The position numbers were made by a program, and so were the translations under genes. Under the pieces are notes generated by a model. That model saw only the letters and a program-made list of their open reading frames with translations. It was not told where the DNA came from and made no database searches. A stretch of DNA of 64,000 nt from JALZMG01 sp963739975 (lineage in GTDB: Bacteria > Actinomycetota > Acidimicrobiia > Acidimicrobiales > Ilumatobacteraceae), in the NCBI GenBank assembly GCA_963739975.1, contig CAVUCK010000012.1, forward strand, positions 528,460 to 592,459, read 5' to 3'. Within the stretch, counting starts at the first letter, position 1; every line of letters begins with the position of its first letter. This document shows positions 18,667 to 29,077 of the stretch, piece after piece.

Positions 18667-18954
18667 GGCACGTGGCACGTGGAGCAGCGAGGGCCCGGGC
18701 GGCGATGGCGCCACGGTGAACGGGCGGTTGCCCACACGGTGCCCGGGGGGAAATTCACAGGGTTGTCCCTCTTTCGACCCACAGGCCGGACTGTCTAGGT
18801 TGGGATCTCGTGCCGGCTGCGGTGCGGCACGCGGATCGACGGTTGACCCAGGTGGGACGACGTGGGGCCGATGGGTCCTGAACCTGCGAGCCGCACCGCG
18901 CGCCGGCCCGTTCGCGCCCTGGGCGACGCCGCCGGCAGAATTCGCGGACAAGCG
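18667..18954. other. Intergenic region, no gene seen
   Basis: About 290 bp between the divergent reductase gene and the nrdJ promoter. It should hold the promoter of the reductase gene, but I see no clear -35/-10 pair. I looked for a cobalamin riboswitch, common before B12-dependent reductases, and did not recognise its conserved B12-box or stem pattern. Confidence 0.4.
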
Positions 18955-19011
18955 TTGACAAGGGCGTAACTACGATGGTGTAATCTGTCTCCCGCACACA
19001 AGCCCTAGTGG
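18955..19011 (+). promoter_or_regulatory. nrdJ promoter with candidate NrdR-box pair
   Basis: TTGACA (18955-18960), an 18-bp spacer and TGTAAT (18979-18984) form a promoter. ACACAAGCCCTAGTGG (18996-19011) matches the NrdR-box frame ACAC-N8-TAGTG at its outer positions. A weaker half-match ending GTGT (18966-18981) sits 30 bp upstream, close to the usual ~31-bp spacing of NrdR-box pairs, and overlaps the -10. NrdR binding would block transcription when dATP is high. Confidence 0.55.
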
Positions 19012-19108
19012 GTCGAAGGCATCGCCGAGGGGCGGACCCACCAGATCTTGTGGCGGCAGGCCGCAGCCCGGGAACACCGCCGGGACGATGAACGTTGGAG
19101 GAGAGGTC

Positions 19109-21919
19109 ATGTCACTGGCACCGGAACGGCTGACGATCGGTCTGCACCGCCTGTTCACCTCACCAGGTGTCGACCCCTACGACGAGCTCGTCTGGGAGCG
19201 CCGCGACGCCCGGATCTCGAACTGGAAGGACGGCACGGTCGCCTTCGAGCAGCGCGATGTCGAGTTCCCCGTCTCGTGGTCGGTCAACGCCGCCAACATC
19301 GTCGCCCAGAAGTACTTCCGGGGGACGCTCGGCACCCCCGAGCGGGAATCGTCGTTGCGCCAGGTCATCGACCGCGTCGTCGACACGATCGCGACCTGGG
19401 GGCGGGAGGGCGGCTACTTCGCCGACGACGACGAGGCCGACGCCTTCGGCGACGAGCTGAAGTACATCCTCGTCACCCAGCGGGCGGCCTTCAACAGCCC
19501 GGTGTGGTTCAACATCGGCGTCCCCGGGGTCCCGGCCCAGGCCAGCGCCTGCTTCATCCTGTCCGTCGACGACACGATGGACTCGATCCTCAACTGGTAC
19601 CGGGAAGAGGGCGTCATCTTCAAGGGCGGGTCGGGCTCGGGGATCAACCTGTCGAGGATCCGCTCCAGCCGCGAGCTGCTGCAGGGGGGTGGCACGGCGT
19701 CCGGGCCGGTCAGCTTCATGCGTGGCGCCGACGCGTCGGCGGGCACCATCAAGTCCGGGGGCAAGACCCGGCGAGCGGCGAAGATGGCCATCCTCAACGC
19801 CGATCACCCCGACGTCGAGGAGTTCATCTGGTGCAAGGTCAAGGAGGAGCGCAAGGCGCGCGTCCTGCGTGACAACGGGTTCGACATGGACCTCGACGGC
19901 GCCGACTCGTTCTCCATCCAGTACCAGAACGCCAACAACTCCGTGCGCGTGACCGACGAGTTCATGGAGGCCGTGCGCGACGACGCCGACTGGGGCCTGG
20001 TCGCGGTGACCAGCGGCGAGGTCCTGCGCACCATCAAGGCGCGCGACCTGTGGCGCCAGATCGCTCAGGCGGCGTGGGAGTGCGCCGACCCCGGCCTGCA
20101 ATTCGACACCACCATCAACCGCTGGCACACAGCGGCCACGACGGGACGGATCAACGGCAGCAACCCGTGTAGTGAGTATGTCCACCTCGACAACTCGGCG
20201 TGCAATCTGGCCTCCATCAACCTGCTGAAGTACCTGGACACGGACGGGCACTTCGACGTCGACGCCTTCCGGCACACGGTCGAGGTCGTGTTCACCGCCC
20301 AGGAGATCCTGGTCGGCCGGGCCGATTACCCGACGGCGCAGATCGGTGAGACGACGCGGGCCTTCCGCCAGCTCGGCCTGGGCTACGCCAACCTCGGTGC
20401 GCTGCTGATGGCGCTGGGGCTGCCGTACGACTCGGCCGAGGGCCGGGCCTGGGCGGCGGCGATCACGTCGCTGATGACCGGCCACGCCTACGCCACCAGC
20501 GCCCGCACGGCCAGCCGCATGGGTCCGTTCGCCGGGTTCGCCGAGAACGAGGAGCACATGCTGCGCGTGCTGCGCATGCACCGCGACGCCAGCCTGCAGC
20601 TCGAGGAAGCAGCCGTCGTGCCGGCCGCGCTGATCCGCGCCGGCCAGGAGTCCTGGGAGGCCGCCATCGTCGACGGCGAGGAGCACGGCGTCCGCAACAG
20701 CCAGGCCAGCGTCTTGGCACCGACCGGGACGATCGGCTTGATGATGGATTGCGACACGACGGGCATCGAGCCGGACCTCGGCCTCGTCAAGCTGAAGAAG
20801 CTGGTCGGCGGCGGCACCATGTCGATCGTCAACCAGACGATCCCGCGGGCCCTCGGCCAGCTCGGCTACACCCCGGCCCAGGTCGACGACATCGTCGCCT
20901 ACATCGACGTGGAGAAGTCGATCCTCGGGGCGCCGCACCTGGCGCCCGAGCACGTCGCCGTGTTCGCCTGCTCGATGGGTGACAACACCATCCACTACGA
21001 GGGCCACGTGCGGATGATGGGCGCCGTCCAGCCGTTCCTGTCCGGCGCCATCAGCAAGACGGTCAACATGCCCGAGGAGGCGACGGTCGAGGACGTCGAG
21101 GCGCTGCACGAGCTGTCGTGGGAGCTCGGCCTGAAGGCGGTGGCGATCTACCGGGACAACTGCAAGGTGGGCCAGCCGCTGTCGACGGCGAAGAAGGGCG
21201 ACGTCGGGCCGCAACGGCGGTCGTCGAGAAGGTGATCGAGAAGGTCGTCCACCGGCCGCTGCGCCAGAAGCTGCCGCGCAGCCGCCGAGGGCGGACGTTC
21301 GAGTTCCGGGTCGCCGACTGCAAGGGCTTCGCCACGATCGGCGAGTACGACGACGGCCGGCCCGGCGAGATCTTCCTCACCGTGTCCAAGCAGGGCTCCA
21401 CGCTGTCGGGGATCATGGACGCCTTCGCCAAGTCGATCTCGCTACGGCCTGCAGTACGGCGTGCCGCTGCGGGCGTTCGTCGAGGCGTTCACGAACATGC
21501 GCTTCGAGCCGGCGGGCATGACCGACGATCCGGACATCCGGTTCGCCAGCTCGATCATGGACTACCTGTTCCGGCGCCTCGCCATCGAGTACTTGAGCTT
21601 CGACGAGCGCGCCGAGCTGAGCATCTTCACCGTCGACGAACGCCTGCAGCCGACGCTGCCGGGAGTCGACGAGACCGTGGTCGAGACCTCGACCGGCTCG
21701 GAGATGTACGCCGACCCGAAGTCGGTCCCGTCGGCCGACGAGCTGGCTGGGCACATGGCCGCCGGGACCACCGTCCCCACCCCGCAGGACAACACCCCGG
21801 CCGCCGGCGTGATCCGCAACGCCGACGCCCCGATGTGCATGCAGTGCGGCGTCACGATGATCCGGGCCGGCTCCTGCCACGCCTGCCCCAGCTGCGGCAG
21901 CACCAGCGGCTGCAGCTGA
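19109..21919 (+). CDS. nrdJ: Class II (B12-dependent) ribonucleotide reductase, interrupted by two frameshifts
   Basis: Adenosylcobalamin-dependent reductase making deoxyribonucleotides. ATG 19109 is chosen over ATG 19088 because GGAGGAGAGG lies just before it. Conserved blocks: AFNSPVWFNIGV, GGSGSGINLSRIRSSRELLQ, NGSNPCSEYVHLDNSACNLA (active-site region), SQASVLAPTGTIGLMMDCDT. The frame stops at 21235, but the protein continues one base back from ~21205 (KVIEKVVHRPL, TFEFRVADCKGFATIGEY) and returns to the first frame at ~21444, where an extra A sits in TCGCTACGGCCTG. The end carries CMQCG and CHACPSCG thiol/zinc pairs. The two indels cancel, which suggests sequence error rather than loss. 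Total length ~937 residues, normal for actinobacterial NrdJ. Confidence 0.9.
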
Positions 21920-21934
21920 ACCACCGCTCCCGCT

Positions 21935-21986
21935 CGTTTACGTCCGGATTGTGGTCGCGCGCGCGACCAGAATCCGGACGTAAACG
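21935..21986. terminator. Long hairpin, copy 1 of a repeated 51-nt palindrome
   Basis: Two 25-nt arms (21935-21959 and 21962-21986) with one mismatch and a 2-nt loop, beginning CGTTTACGTCCGGATT. It separates the convergent ends of nrdJ and the acetyltransferase gene. The same sequence occurs at 36719-36769. It probably ends transcription from both sides, although no T-tract is present. Confidence 0.75.
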
Positions 21987-21989
21987 GGG

Positions 21990-22475
21990 TCAGGCGGGGG
22001 TCGCGGCGAGCTGGCGGACCAGGGCCAGCCGGCCGGGGCCGAGCTCGACGGGGTCGAGACCGAGCTGGCGGCCGGCGTCGAGCACGTCGGAGGACCGAGA
22101 GCTGGTGCGCAGGACGATCCGTCGCAGCCCGCGCTCGGTCGCCCGGGCGACGATCGCCTGGCCGAGCTCGAGGGCCAGGCCCTGTCCTCGCCAGTCGGCA
22201 GCCACGGCGATCAGCAGCTCGGGCCCGTCCGCAGCGTCGTCGTCCACCGCCGCCACGGCGACGATCCGCCCGCCGATCATTCCGGCCAGTCGGTTGGCGC
22301 ACCCGGGCGTCGTGAGGCGATCGACCAGGGTCGGGCTCGGTCGGGCGGCGCGCTGGCCGCGCCGCCCGAAGTAGCGGGTCTCGGCGCGCAGCTCGGCACC
22401 GAAGGAGGTGATGGCGTCGTCCAGGCTGGGGTGGTCGGCGGCGACGATCACGAGGTCGGAGGGAACGTCGTCCAT
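21990..22475 (-). CDS. GNAT family N-acetyltransferase
   Basis: 161 residues. The acetyl-CoA-binding core is LLIAVAADWRGQGLALELGQ, with the R/Q-x-x-G-x-G/A signature as RGQGLA, followed by IVARATERGLRRIVLRTSS. The substrate cannot be predicted. ATG 22475 (MDDVPSDLVIVAADHPSLDD) gives a complete domain. It is likely a single-gene unit downstream of the LLM gene on the same strand, separated by 51 bp. Confidence 0.82.
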   Translation of the reverse strand: MDDVPSDLVIVAADHPSLDDAITSFGAELRAETRYFGRRGQRAARPSPTLVDRLTTPGCANRLAGMIGGRIVAVAAVDDDAADGPELLIAVAADWRGQGLALELGQAIVARATERGLRRIVLRTSSRSSDVLDAGRQLGLDPVELGPGRLALVRQLAATPA

Positions 22476-22526
22476 CCGTCGATCGTGCTCGGCCGAGATG
22501 TCATCGACGTTCCAGCAGTGTGAACG

Positions 22527-23396
22527 TCAGCGCAGCAACGCCAGGACGGGGGCGAACTCCTCGGCCTCGCGCACCACGAAGTAGGAGATCCCCCACCGCC
22601 GCTCGTGGTCCCGGAGCTGATCGGCGATCTCCTGGTGCGTGCCGATGGCGAGGAACGGTGTGGCCAACGCATCGGCTGCCGTGAGGTCCTCGATGCGGCT
22701 GGCCACCTCCGCCGCCGCGGCCTCCCGGTCATCGGTCACGATCACCCGCTGCACGAGCACGTTGAGCTCGACGTCACGGCCGTCGGCCGCGGCGCCGACG
22801 ATGCCGACCTGCTCGTCGACCACGGCCGGTGCGAACCGGGCAGCGTGGCGGTGGCCGTCTGGCAGGGTGCGTCCGAGCCCGGTCAGCCCGACGATGTCGG
22901 CGTGCCGAGCGGCGTGCTCGAGCAAGCGTCGTCCACTGCCGCCGACGAGGATCGGCAGGCGGTCCTGCTGGGCTCGGCCGGTGGAGATGCCATCGACCGT
23001 GTCGCCGTCGAGGAGCCGGCGGATCGACTCGACGAACGTCGCCAGCCCGGCTTTGCGCTCGGCGGCCGGGAGGAACGGGACACCGAGGGCAGCGAACTCG
23101 GCTGGGGTGTGGCCGGCGCCGAGGCCGAGCTCGACCCGCCCGCCGCTCACGTGGTCGAGCGTGGCGACGTCTCGGGCCAGCAGCAGCGGATGGAGGAAGC
23201 TGGCATTGAGCACGAAGGTGCCGACGCGGATCCGCTCGGTCGCCAGGGCCGCCGAGGCCAACGAGACCAGCGGGCTCCAGTCGGAACCCACGTGGTCGTG
23301 CACGAGGGCGACGTCGAAGCCCAACTCCTCGGCCCGCCGGGCCTGGGTGGGGATCGTCGTCGGGTCGTCGACGCGCAGCTGCAGGCCGAAGCGCAC
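22527..23396 (-). CDS. LLM-class (probably F420-dependent) oxidoreductase
   Basis: 289 residues of the luciferase-like monooxygenase fold: RRAEELGFDVALVHDHVGSD, ERIRVGTFVLNASFLHPLLL, HVSGGRVELGLGAGHTPAEF and LPILVGGSGRRLLEHAARHA. In actinobacteria this branch usually uses F420. GTG 23396 is 5 bp after the L,D-transpeptidase stop, so both are probably in one transcript although their functions are unrelated. Substrate unknown. Confidence 0.87.
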   Translation of the reverse strand: MRFGLQLRVDDPTTIPTQARRAEELGFDVALVHDHVGSDWSPLVSLASAALATERIRVGTFVLNASFLHPLLLARDVATLDHVSGGRVELGLGAGHTPAEFAALGVPFLPAAERKAGLATFVESIRRLLDGDTVDGISTGRAQQDRLPILVGGSGRRLLEHAARHADIVGLTGLGRTLPDGHRHAARFAPAVVDEQVGIVGAAADGRDVELNVLVQRVIVTDDREAAAAEVASRIEDLTAADALATPFLAIGTHQEIADQLRDHERRWGISYFVVREAEEFAPVLALLR

Positions 23397-23401
23397 CCGC
23401 G

Positions 23402-24481
23402 TCAGGTCACGACGACGGTGGTGCCCTCGACGGCGAAGTTCCACATGAACTCGGCGTCGGTGTTGTGCTGGCGCTGGCAGCCGCCGGACAACCTGGTTCC
23501 CAGCTCTTCGGTCGTCTGGTACACCGAACCGTCGGCGACCCGGATGGGGATGCCGTGGAAGCCGAGGTTGCCCCGGTCCGTCGGGTACCAGCGGATCATC
23601 AGCGGCAGGATCGCCTTGCCGTTCCACGCCGTCGACTGCTCGGACCGGCTGAACACCTCGTGGGTGCCCGGCACCTCGTTCTCGTACTGGCTGCCGGACA
23701 CGAGCCAGGAGCGGATGACCTGGTCGTCCTCGCCGACGGCCCAGACGCGCTGACCAGCTCGGTCGTAGACCACGCGCCGGCCGCTGCCGGAGTTGGCCGG
23801 GAGCGGCGGCATGGCCGGGTCGTCACCCGAGACGGCGACCGGCGACAGCGGGAATCCGGTCGTGTCCTCGGCGCCCTCCGCCGACGGCGGGGTGCGCACC
23901 ACCAGGGATTCCTCGTCGGGCCAGATGCCGAGCGACTTGCCGGTCTCCCGGCCGACCTCGCCGTCGACGAACAGCCCACGATCGGTCTGCAGGCGGCTCA
24001 CGGCCTCGGCGGTGGCGTTGTCGAACGTGGCGTTGATCTGGCCGTCGTAGAAGCCGGCGTCGCGCAGCGCCGTCTGCAAGCACTCGACGTTCGGGCCGGA
24101 CTCGCCGAGCACCAGTTCGCGAGTTGCCAGCCTGCAGCCGTCGGGTTCGTCCGTGGCGGCCACCGCGTTGTCGACCTCGGCCGCCCCCTCCGGCACGGCG
24201 ACCTCTTCCCCGACGGCGGCAGCCGTCGGGGCCTCGAGTGCCGCCACGTCGGCGGCGATGCTGGTCGGCGGCGTCGACGGCACTTCGGTGACCGCAGCGG
24301 TGGTGGCGACGGTCTGATCGGTCGTGGCGACGGCTTCGGTTGGCGATTCGCGCAGCAAGCCGGCCACCGCGACGCCGCCAAGGGTCAGGACGGTGGCGCC
24401 GACGACGAGGACCGCGATGCGCGCCTCGCGCGGCTTCCTCGGCGGGCCGTCGTGGCGTGCTCGTACGAACTGGTCGCTCAT
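23402..24481 (-). CDS. L,D-transpeptidase with peptidoglycan-binding domain
   Basis: 359 residues. Cytoplasmic tail, one membrane anchor (IAVLVVGATVLTLGGVAVAG) and a Thr/Ala-rich linker. A PG_binding_1 domain follows (LVLGESGPNVECLQTALRDA, FDNATAEAVSRLQTDRGLFV), then a YkuD catalytic domain with GFHGIPIR and the cysteine motif LSGGCQRQ. L,D-transpeptidases form 3-3 cross-links in the wall. The usual S-H-G-C is S-G-G-C here, an allowed but less common variant; the catalytic Cys is retained. ATG 24481 is preferred because it gives a normal short tail before the helix. Confidence 0.87.
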   Translation of the reverse strand: MSDQFVRARHDGPPRKPREARIAVLVVGATVLTLGGVAVAGLLRESPTEAVATTDQTVATTAAVTEVPSTPPTSIAADVAALEAPTAAAVGEEVAVPEGAAEVDNAVAATDEPDGCRLATRELVLGESGPNVECLQTALRDAGFYDGQINATFDNATAEAVSRLQTDRGLFVDGEVGRETGKSLGIWPDEESLVVRTPPSAEGAEDTTGFPLSPVAVSGDDPAMPPLPANSGSGRRVVYDRAGQRVWAVGEDDQVIRSWLVSGSQYENEVPGTHEVFSRSEQSTAWNGKAILPLMIRWYPTDRGNLGFHGIPIRVADGSVYQTTEELGTRLSGGCQRQHNTDAEFMWNFAVEGTTVVVT

Positions 24482-24637
24482 GTCGCTCTCGTCTGCGGGG
24501 GGTGCTCGATCGGGGCGGCCGGGACGGCCAGGTGCGACTCGAAGCTGCGGGAGCCGCACCGCCCTGTGAAGATAGCCGCGTCGTCGCTCAAGTTGACGGA
24601 CCCGGCTCCCGATCGTGGAGCGCAGCGAGTGAGGCCA

Positions 24638-25659
<1,022 letters not shown>

Positions 25660-25663
<4 letters not shown>

Positions 25664-27597
25664 TCGGTCTCCTCCGATGCGTCGTTCGACAGCATCGACT
25701 CGATGCCGTCCTCGATCTCCCGGGCGATGAACGGGAGGCCCTGGACCTTGGACAGCGAACGGGCGTCGACCAGGTACTCGGCGCGCAGGATGCGCGCCAG
25801 CTGGCCCTTGTTCAGCTCCGGCACCAGCAGCTTCGGGTAGCGGGCCAGCACGTCGCCGAGGTCGGCCGGCAGCGGGTTGAGGTGGACGAGGTGGACCCAG
25901 GCCACCTTGCGACCGGCGCGCCGGCGCCGTTGCACGGCGGCGTCGATCGATGCCCACGTCGAGCCCCACCCGACGATGCACAACTCGGCGTCTGGGTCGC
26001 CGTGCACCTCGACCGGTGGGATGTCGGCGGTGACGGCCGCCACCTTGGCCGCCCGCAGGTCGACCATCTTCTGGTGGTTCTCCGGCGTGTACGAGATGTT
26101 GCCGGTGCCGTCGCCCTCCTTCTCGATGCCGCCGACGCGATGCATCAGGCCCGGCGTGCCCGGGATCGCCCACGGTCGGGCCAGCGTCGTCGGCTCGCGC
26201 AGGTAGGGCCAGAACTCGAGCGATCCGTCGGCGGCGGTGTGGTTCGGCTCGGTGGCGAACGCAACGGCGATGTCCGGCAGGTCGGCGACATCGGGCAGCT
26301 GCCACGGCTCGGAGCCGTTGGCGATGAACCCATCCGAGAGCAGGATGACCGGCGTCCGGTACTTGATGGCGATCCGCGCCGCTTCGATGGCCGCCTCGAA
26401 GCAGTGCACCGGGCTCATCGCCGCCACGATCGGCAGTGGGGCCTCGCCAGACCGGCCGAACATGGCGATGTTCAAGTCGGCGGCCTCGGTCTTGGTCGGC
26501 AGTCCGGTCGACGGCCCACCGCGCTGGATGTCGACGATCAGCATCGGCAGCTCGACGGAGATGGCCAGCGAGATGGTCTCGGCCTTGAGCATGACGCCCG
26601 GGCCGCTGGTGGTGGTGACGCCGAGGTGGCCGGCGAAGGCGGCGCCGAGGGCGATGCCGGCGGCGGCGATCTCGTCCTCGGCCTGCACGGTGCGGACGCC
26701 GAAGTGCTTGTGCTTGGACAGCTCGTGGAGGATGTCCGAGGCCGGTGTGATGGGGTAGGAGCCGAGCGTGACGGGCAGCTTGGCCAGCTGCCCGGCGGCG
26801 ACGATGCCCCAGCTGAGCGCAACGTTGCCGGTGACGCTCGTGTACTCGCCGGCGGGCAGGGTGGCCGGATGGACCTCGAAGCGGTGGCCGACGGCTTCGG
26901 TCGTCTCACCGAAGTTGTACCCGGCCACGAACGCCGCCCGGTTGGCCGCGAGGACGAGCTCGTTCTTGGCGAAGCGCTCCTCGATCCAGGTGATCGTCGG
27001 CTCGGTCGGTCGGGTGTACATCCACGACACCAGACCGAGCGCGAAGAAGTTCTTCGAGCGCTCGGCATCGCGCGGCTTCACGCCGAGCGGCGCCGCCACC
27101 TCCTTGGTCAGCGACGTCATCGGCACTCGGATCAGGCGGTAGCCGTCGAGGCTGCCGTCGTCCAGTGGGTTGACGATCTCCCCACCGGCCAGTGTGTAAC
27201 CGGCCTTCTCGAGGTTGCGGTCCTCGAACGTGTCCTCGTTCACGATCAGCGTGCCGCCGGGTTCGAGCCGCCCGAGGTCGGCGCGCAGCGCCGCCGGGTT
27301 CATCGCCACCAGCACGTTGGGCTCGTCGCCGGGCGTCGTGATCGGATGGTCCGAAATGTGCACCTGGAAGCTCGACACGCCGTGGACCGTTCCGGCCGGG
27401 GCGCGGATCTCGGCGGGGAACTCGGGCAGCGTGGACAGGTCGTTGCCGTAGGAGGCGCTGACGGAGGTGAACCGGTCACCGGTCAGCTGCATCCCGTCGC
27501 CGGAGTCGCCGGCGAAGCGGACGACCACCCGGTCGAGGACCGTCGCCGTCCCATTGCCGCCACCGTTCACGGTGACCGGCGTGGTCGTTTCGGTCAT
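25660..27597 (-). CDS. korA: 2-oxoacid:ferredoxin oxidoreductase, fused gamma-alpha subunit
   Basis: 645 residues. The N-terminal gamma domain (VVVRFAGDSGDGMQLTGDRF, PAEIRAPAGTVHGVSSFQVH) is fused to the alpha domain (LGSYPITPASDILHELSKHK, AEDEIAAAGIALGAAFAG, TTTSGPGVMLKAETISLAIS, DIQRGGPSTGLPTKTEAADL). The fusion and length match actinobacterial KorA. It binds CoA and contributes to the TPP site shared with KorB, encoded directly downstream with a 4-base overlap. The promoter should lie in the 76 bp before the ATG at 27597. Confidence 0.95.
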
Positions 27598-27673
27598 GCT
27601 CGTCGAGCCGGCGTCGTTGCCGACTCCCTCCTCCTCGTTACAACCTAGTGGCGGAACCCGCTCGGACCGTGGC

Positions 27674-29002
27674 TCAAACGGGCTTCAGGCGGTACGCGCC
27701 GTTCTGCAGCGTCAGGATGATCGGCTCGCCGTCGATGCCCATCTTGATCGCCGTGACGATGCGGCCCTGCTCGGGCAGCTGGAGGCGCACGGGCGCGAAG
27801 TTCTCGCCGAGGGCGAACATCGGACCCGACATGTCCGACATCAGGTAGGCGCCCTGCAACGCCGGGATGGCGCTGCCGCGGTACACGCAGCCACCGATCG
27901 CCGCCGGGCCGAACTCGTCGTGGCGGTACTCCCACACCGGCAGCTGGTTGGGCTGAGCGGTCGGCTCGGAGCGCACGGTGGTGCCCTCCATCTGCCACCA
28001 GCCGAAGTTCATCCCGCCGGATCCGAACGGAATGTGGTTGATCTCCTCGATCGTGTCCTCGCCGACGTCGGTGATCCACATGTCGCCGGTGGCGGTGTCG
28101 CGGCAGAAGCCCCACGGGTTGCGCAACCCCTTGGCGAACAGCTCCGGCGCCTTGTCCGCCTGGCCGATGAACGGGTTGTCGCCCGGGATGTCGTAGCCGG
28201 GGCCCGTGGTGCGGGGGATGATGCGGATGATCCCGCCCAGCAGCTTGCTGTAGTCCTGGGCGTCCCGGCCGCGGCTCCCGCCGCCGTCGCCGAGCGCCAG
28301 GTACATCTGGCCGCTCTCGTCGAAGATGATGCCGCCGCCCTTGTGGCCGATCCCTGGCTGGTCGAGGAAAAGCACGTCCCAGCGCGATGCCGGGTCGGGC
28401 TTGCCGGCGGCGTCGAGCGCGTAGGACACGAGGTGCGAGTCGCTCTCGGCATCGTTGAAGTACAGGAACAGCCGACCGTCGATCGGGTTGAAGTCGATGC
28501 CGAGCATCCCGCGCTCGGAGCCTTCGGCCCACGGCGCGACCTCACCGCGCAGGTCGAGCACCAGCTCGGGTTGGCCGCCCTCCAGCATCTTCCAGACCTC
28601 ACCGGTCTGCGACGTGAACCACAGGCTGGCGTCCGGGTGCTGGACCACGGCCGTCAGCAACGGCAGCTCGACGAACTTCTGCAGCGCCACGCTGGCCGTC
28701 TGCAGCTGCGCCTCGGGCGGCGGCGGCGCGACGGGCGCGGCGGCGGTGGTAGGGGGCGAGAAGGCGGTGGTGGGAGGCGTGGTGCTGTCGGTCGGTGGTG
28801 CCAACGAGTCGGGAGTGGAGCCGGCCATCGATGCGGCGCCCGACGTCGACGCCGCATCGTCGACTCCCGCCGTACCGGTCACCGCGGCGCTCGTCGTGGG
28901 CGAAGCCTCGCCCCCGCTGTCGTCGCCGCCGCACGCCGCCAGGACCATCCCGATCCCGATCGCCCCCACCACGACGCGCGAACGCGTCGAGGGGCGGAAC
29001 AT
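27674..29002 (-). CDS. PQQ-dependent sugar dehydrogenase-like lipoprotein
   Basis: 442 residues. A lipoprotein signal (RVVVGAIGIGMVLAACGGDD, lipobox LAAC) and a Ser/Thr/Pro-rich linker of ~75 residues precede a GSDH-type beta-propeller: PDASLWFTSQTGEVWKMLEG, ERGMLGIDFNPIDGRLFLYF, GHKGGGIIFDESGQMYLALG, AKGLRNPWGFCRDTATGDMW. Homologues oxidise sugars with PQQ or are binding propellers; no PQQ-synthesis gene is visible. Anchored outside the cytoplasmic membrane. ATG 29002 is 75 bp from the divergent ligase gene. Confidence 0.88.
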   Translation of the reverse strand: MFRPSTRSRVVVGAIGIGMVLAACGGDDSGGEASPTTSAAVTGTAGVDDAASTSGAASMAGSTPDSLAPPTDSTTPPTTAFSPPTTAAAPVAPPPPEAQLQTASVALQKFVELPLLTAVVQHPDASLWFTSQTGEVWKMLEGGQPELVLDLRGEVAPWAEGSERGMLGIDFNPIDGRLFLYFNDAESDSHLVSYALDAAGKPDPASRWDVLFLDQPGIGHKGGGIIFDESGQMYLALGDGGGSRGRDAQDYSKLLGGIIRIIPRTTGPGYDIPGDNPFIGQADKAPELFAKGLRNPWGFCRDTATGDMWITDVGEDTIEEINHIPFGSGGMNFGWWQMEGTTVRSEPTAQPNQLPVWEYRHDEFGPAAIGGCVYRGSAIPALQGAYLMSDMSGPMFALGENFAPVRLQLPEQGRIVTAIKMGIDGEPIILTLQNGAYRLKPV

Positions 29003-29077
29003 GGGGCAGGAAGATACGGGACGTCGGCGCTGATTCCGTGGCACCCCGGAACGAGCAGGAGCGTCAGAATCGGCCCC

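Noticed and set aside
18667..19108. Cobalamin riboswitch upstream of the B12-dependent reductase
   Set aside because: I looked for the conserved B12-box and core but did not find them; the leader after the promoter is short and carries NrdR-like boxes instead.
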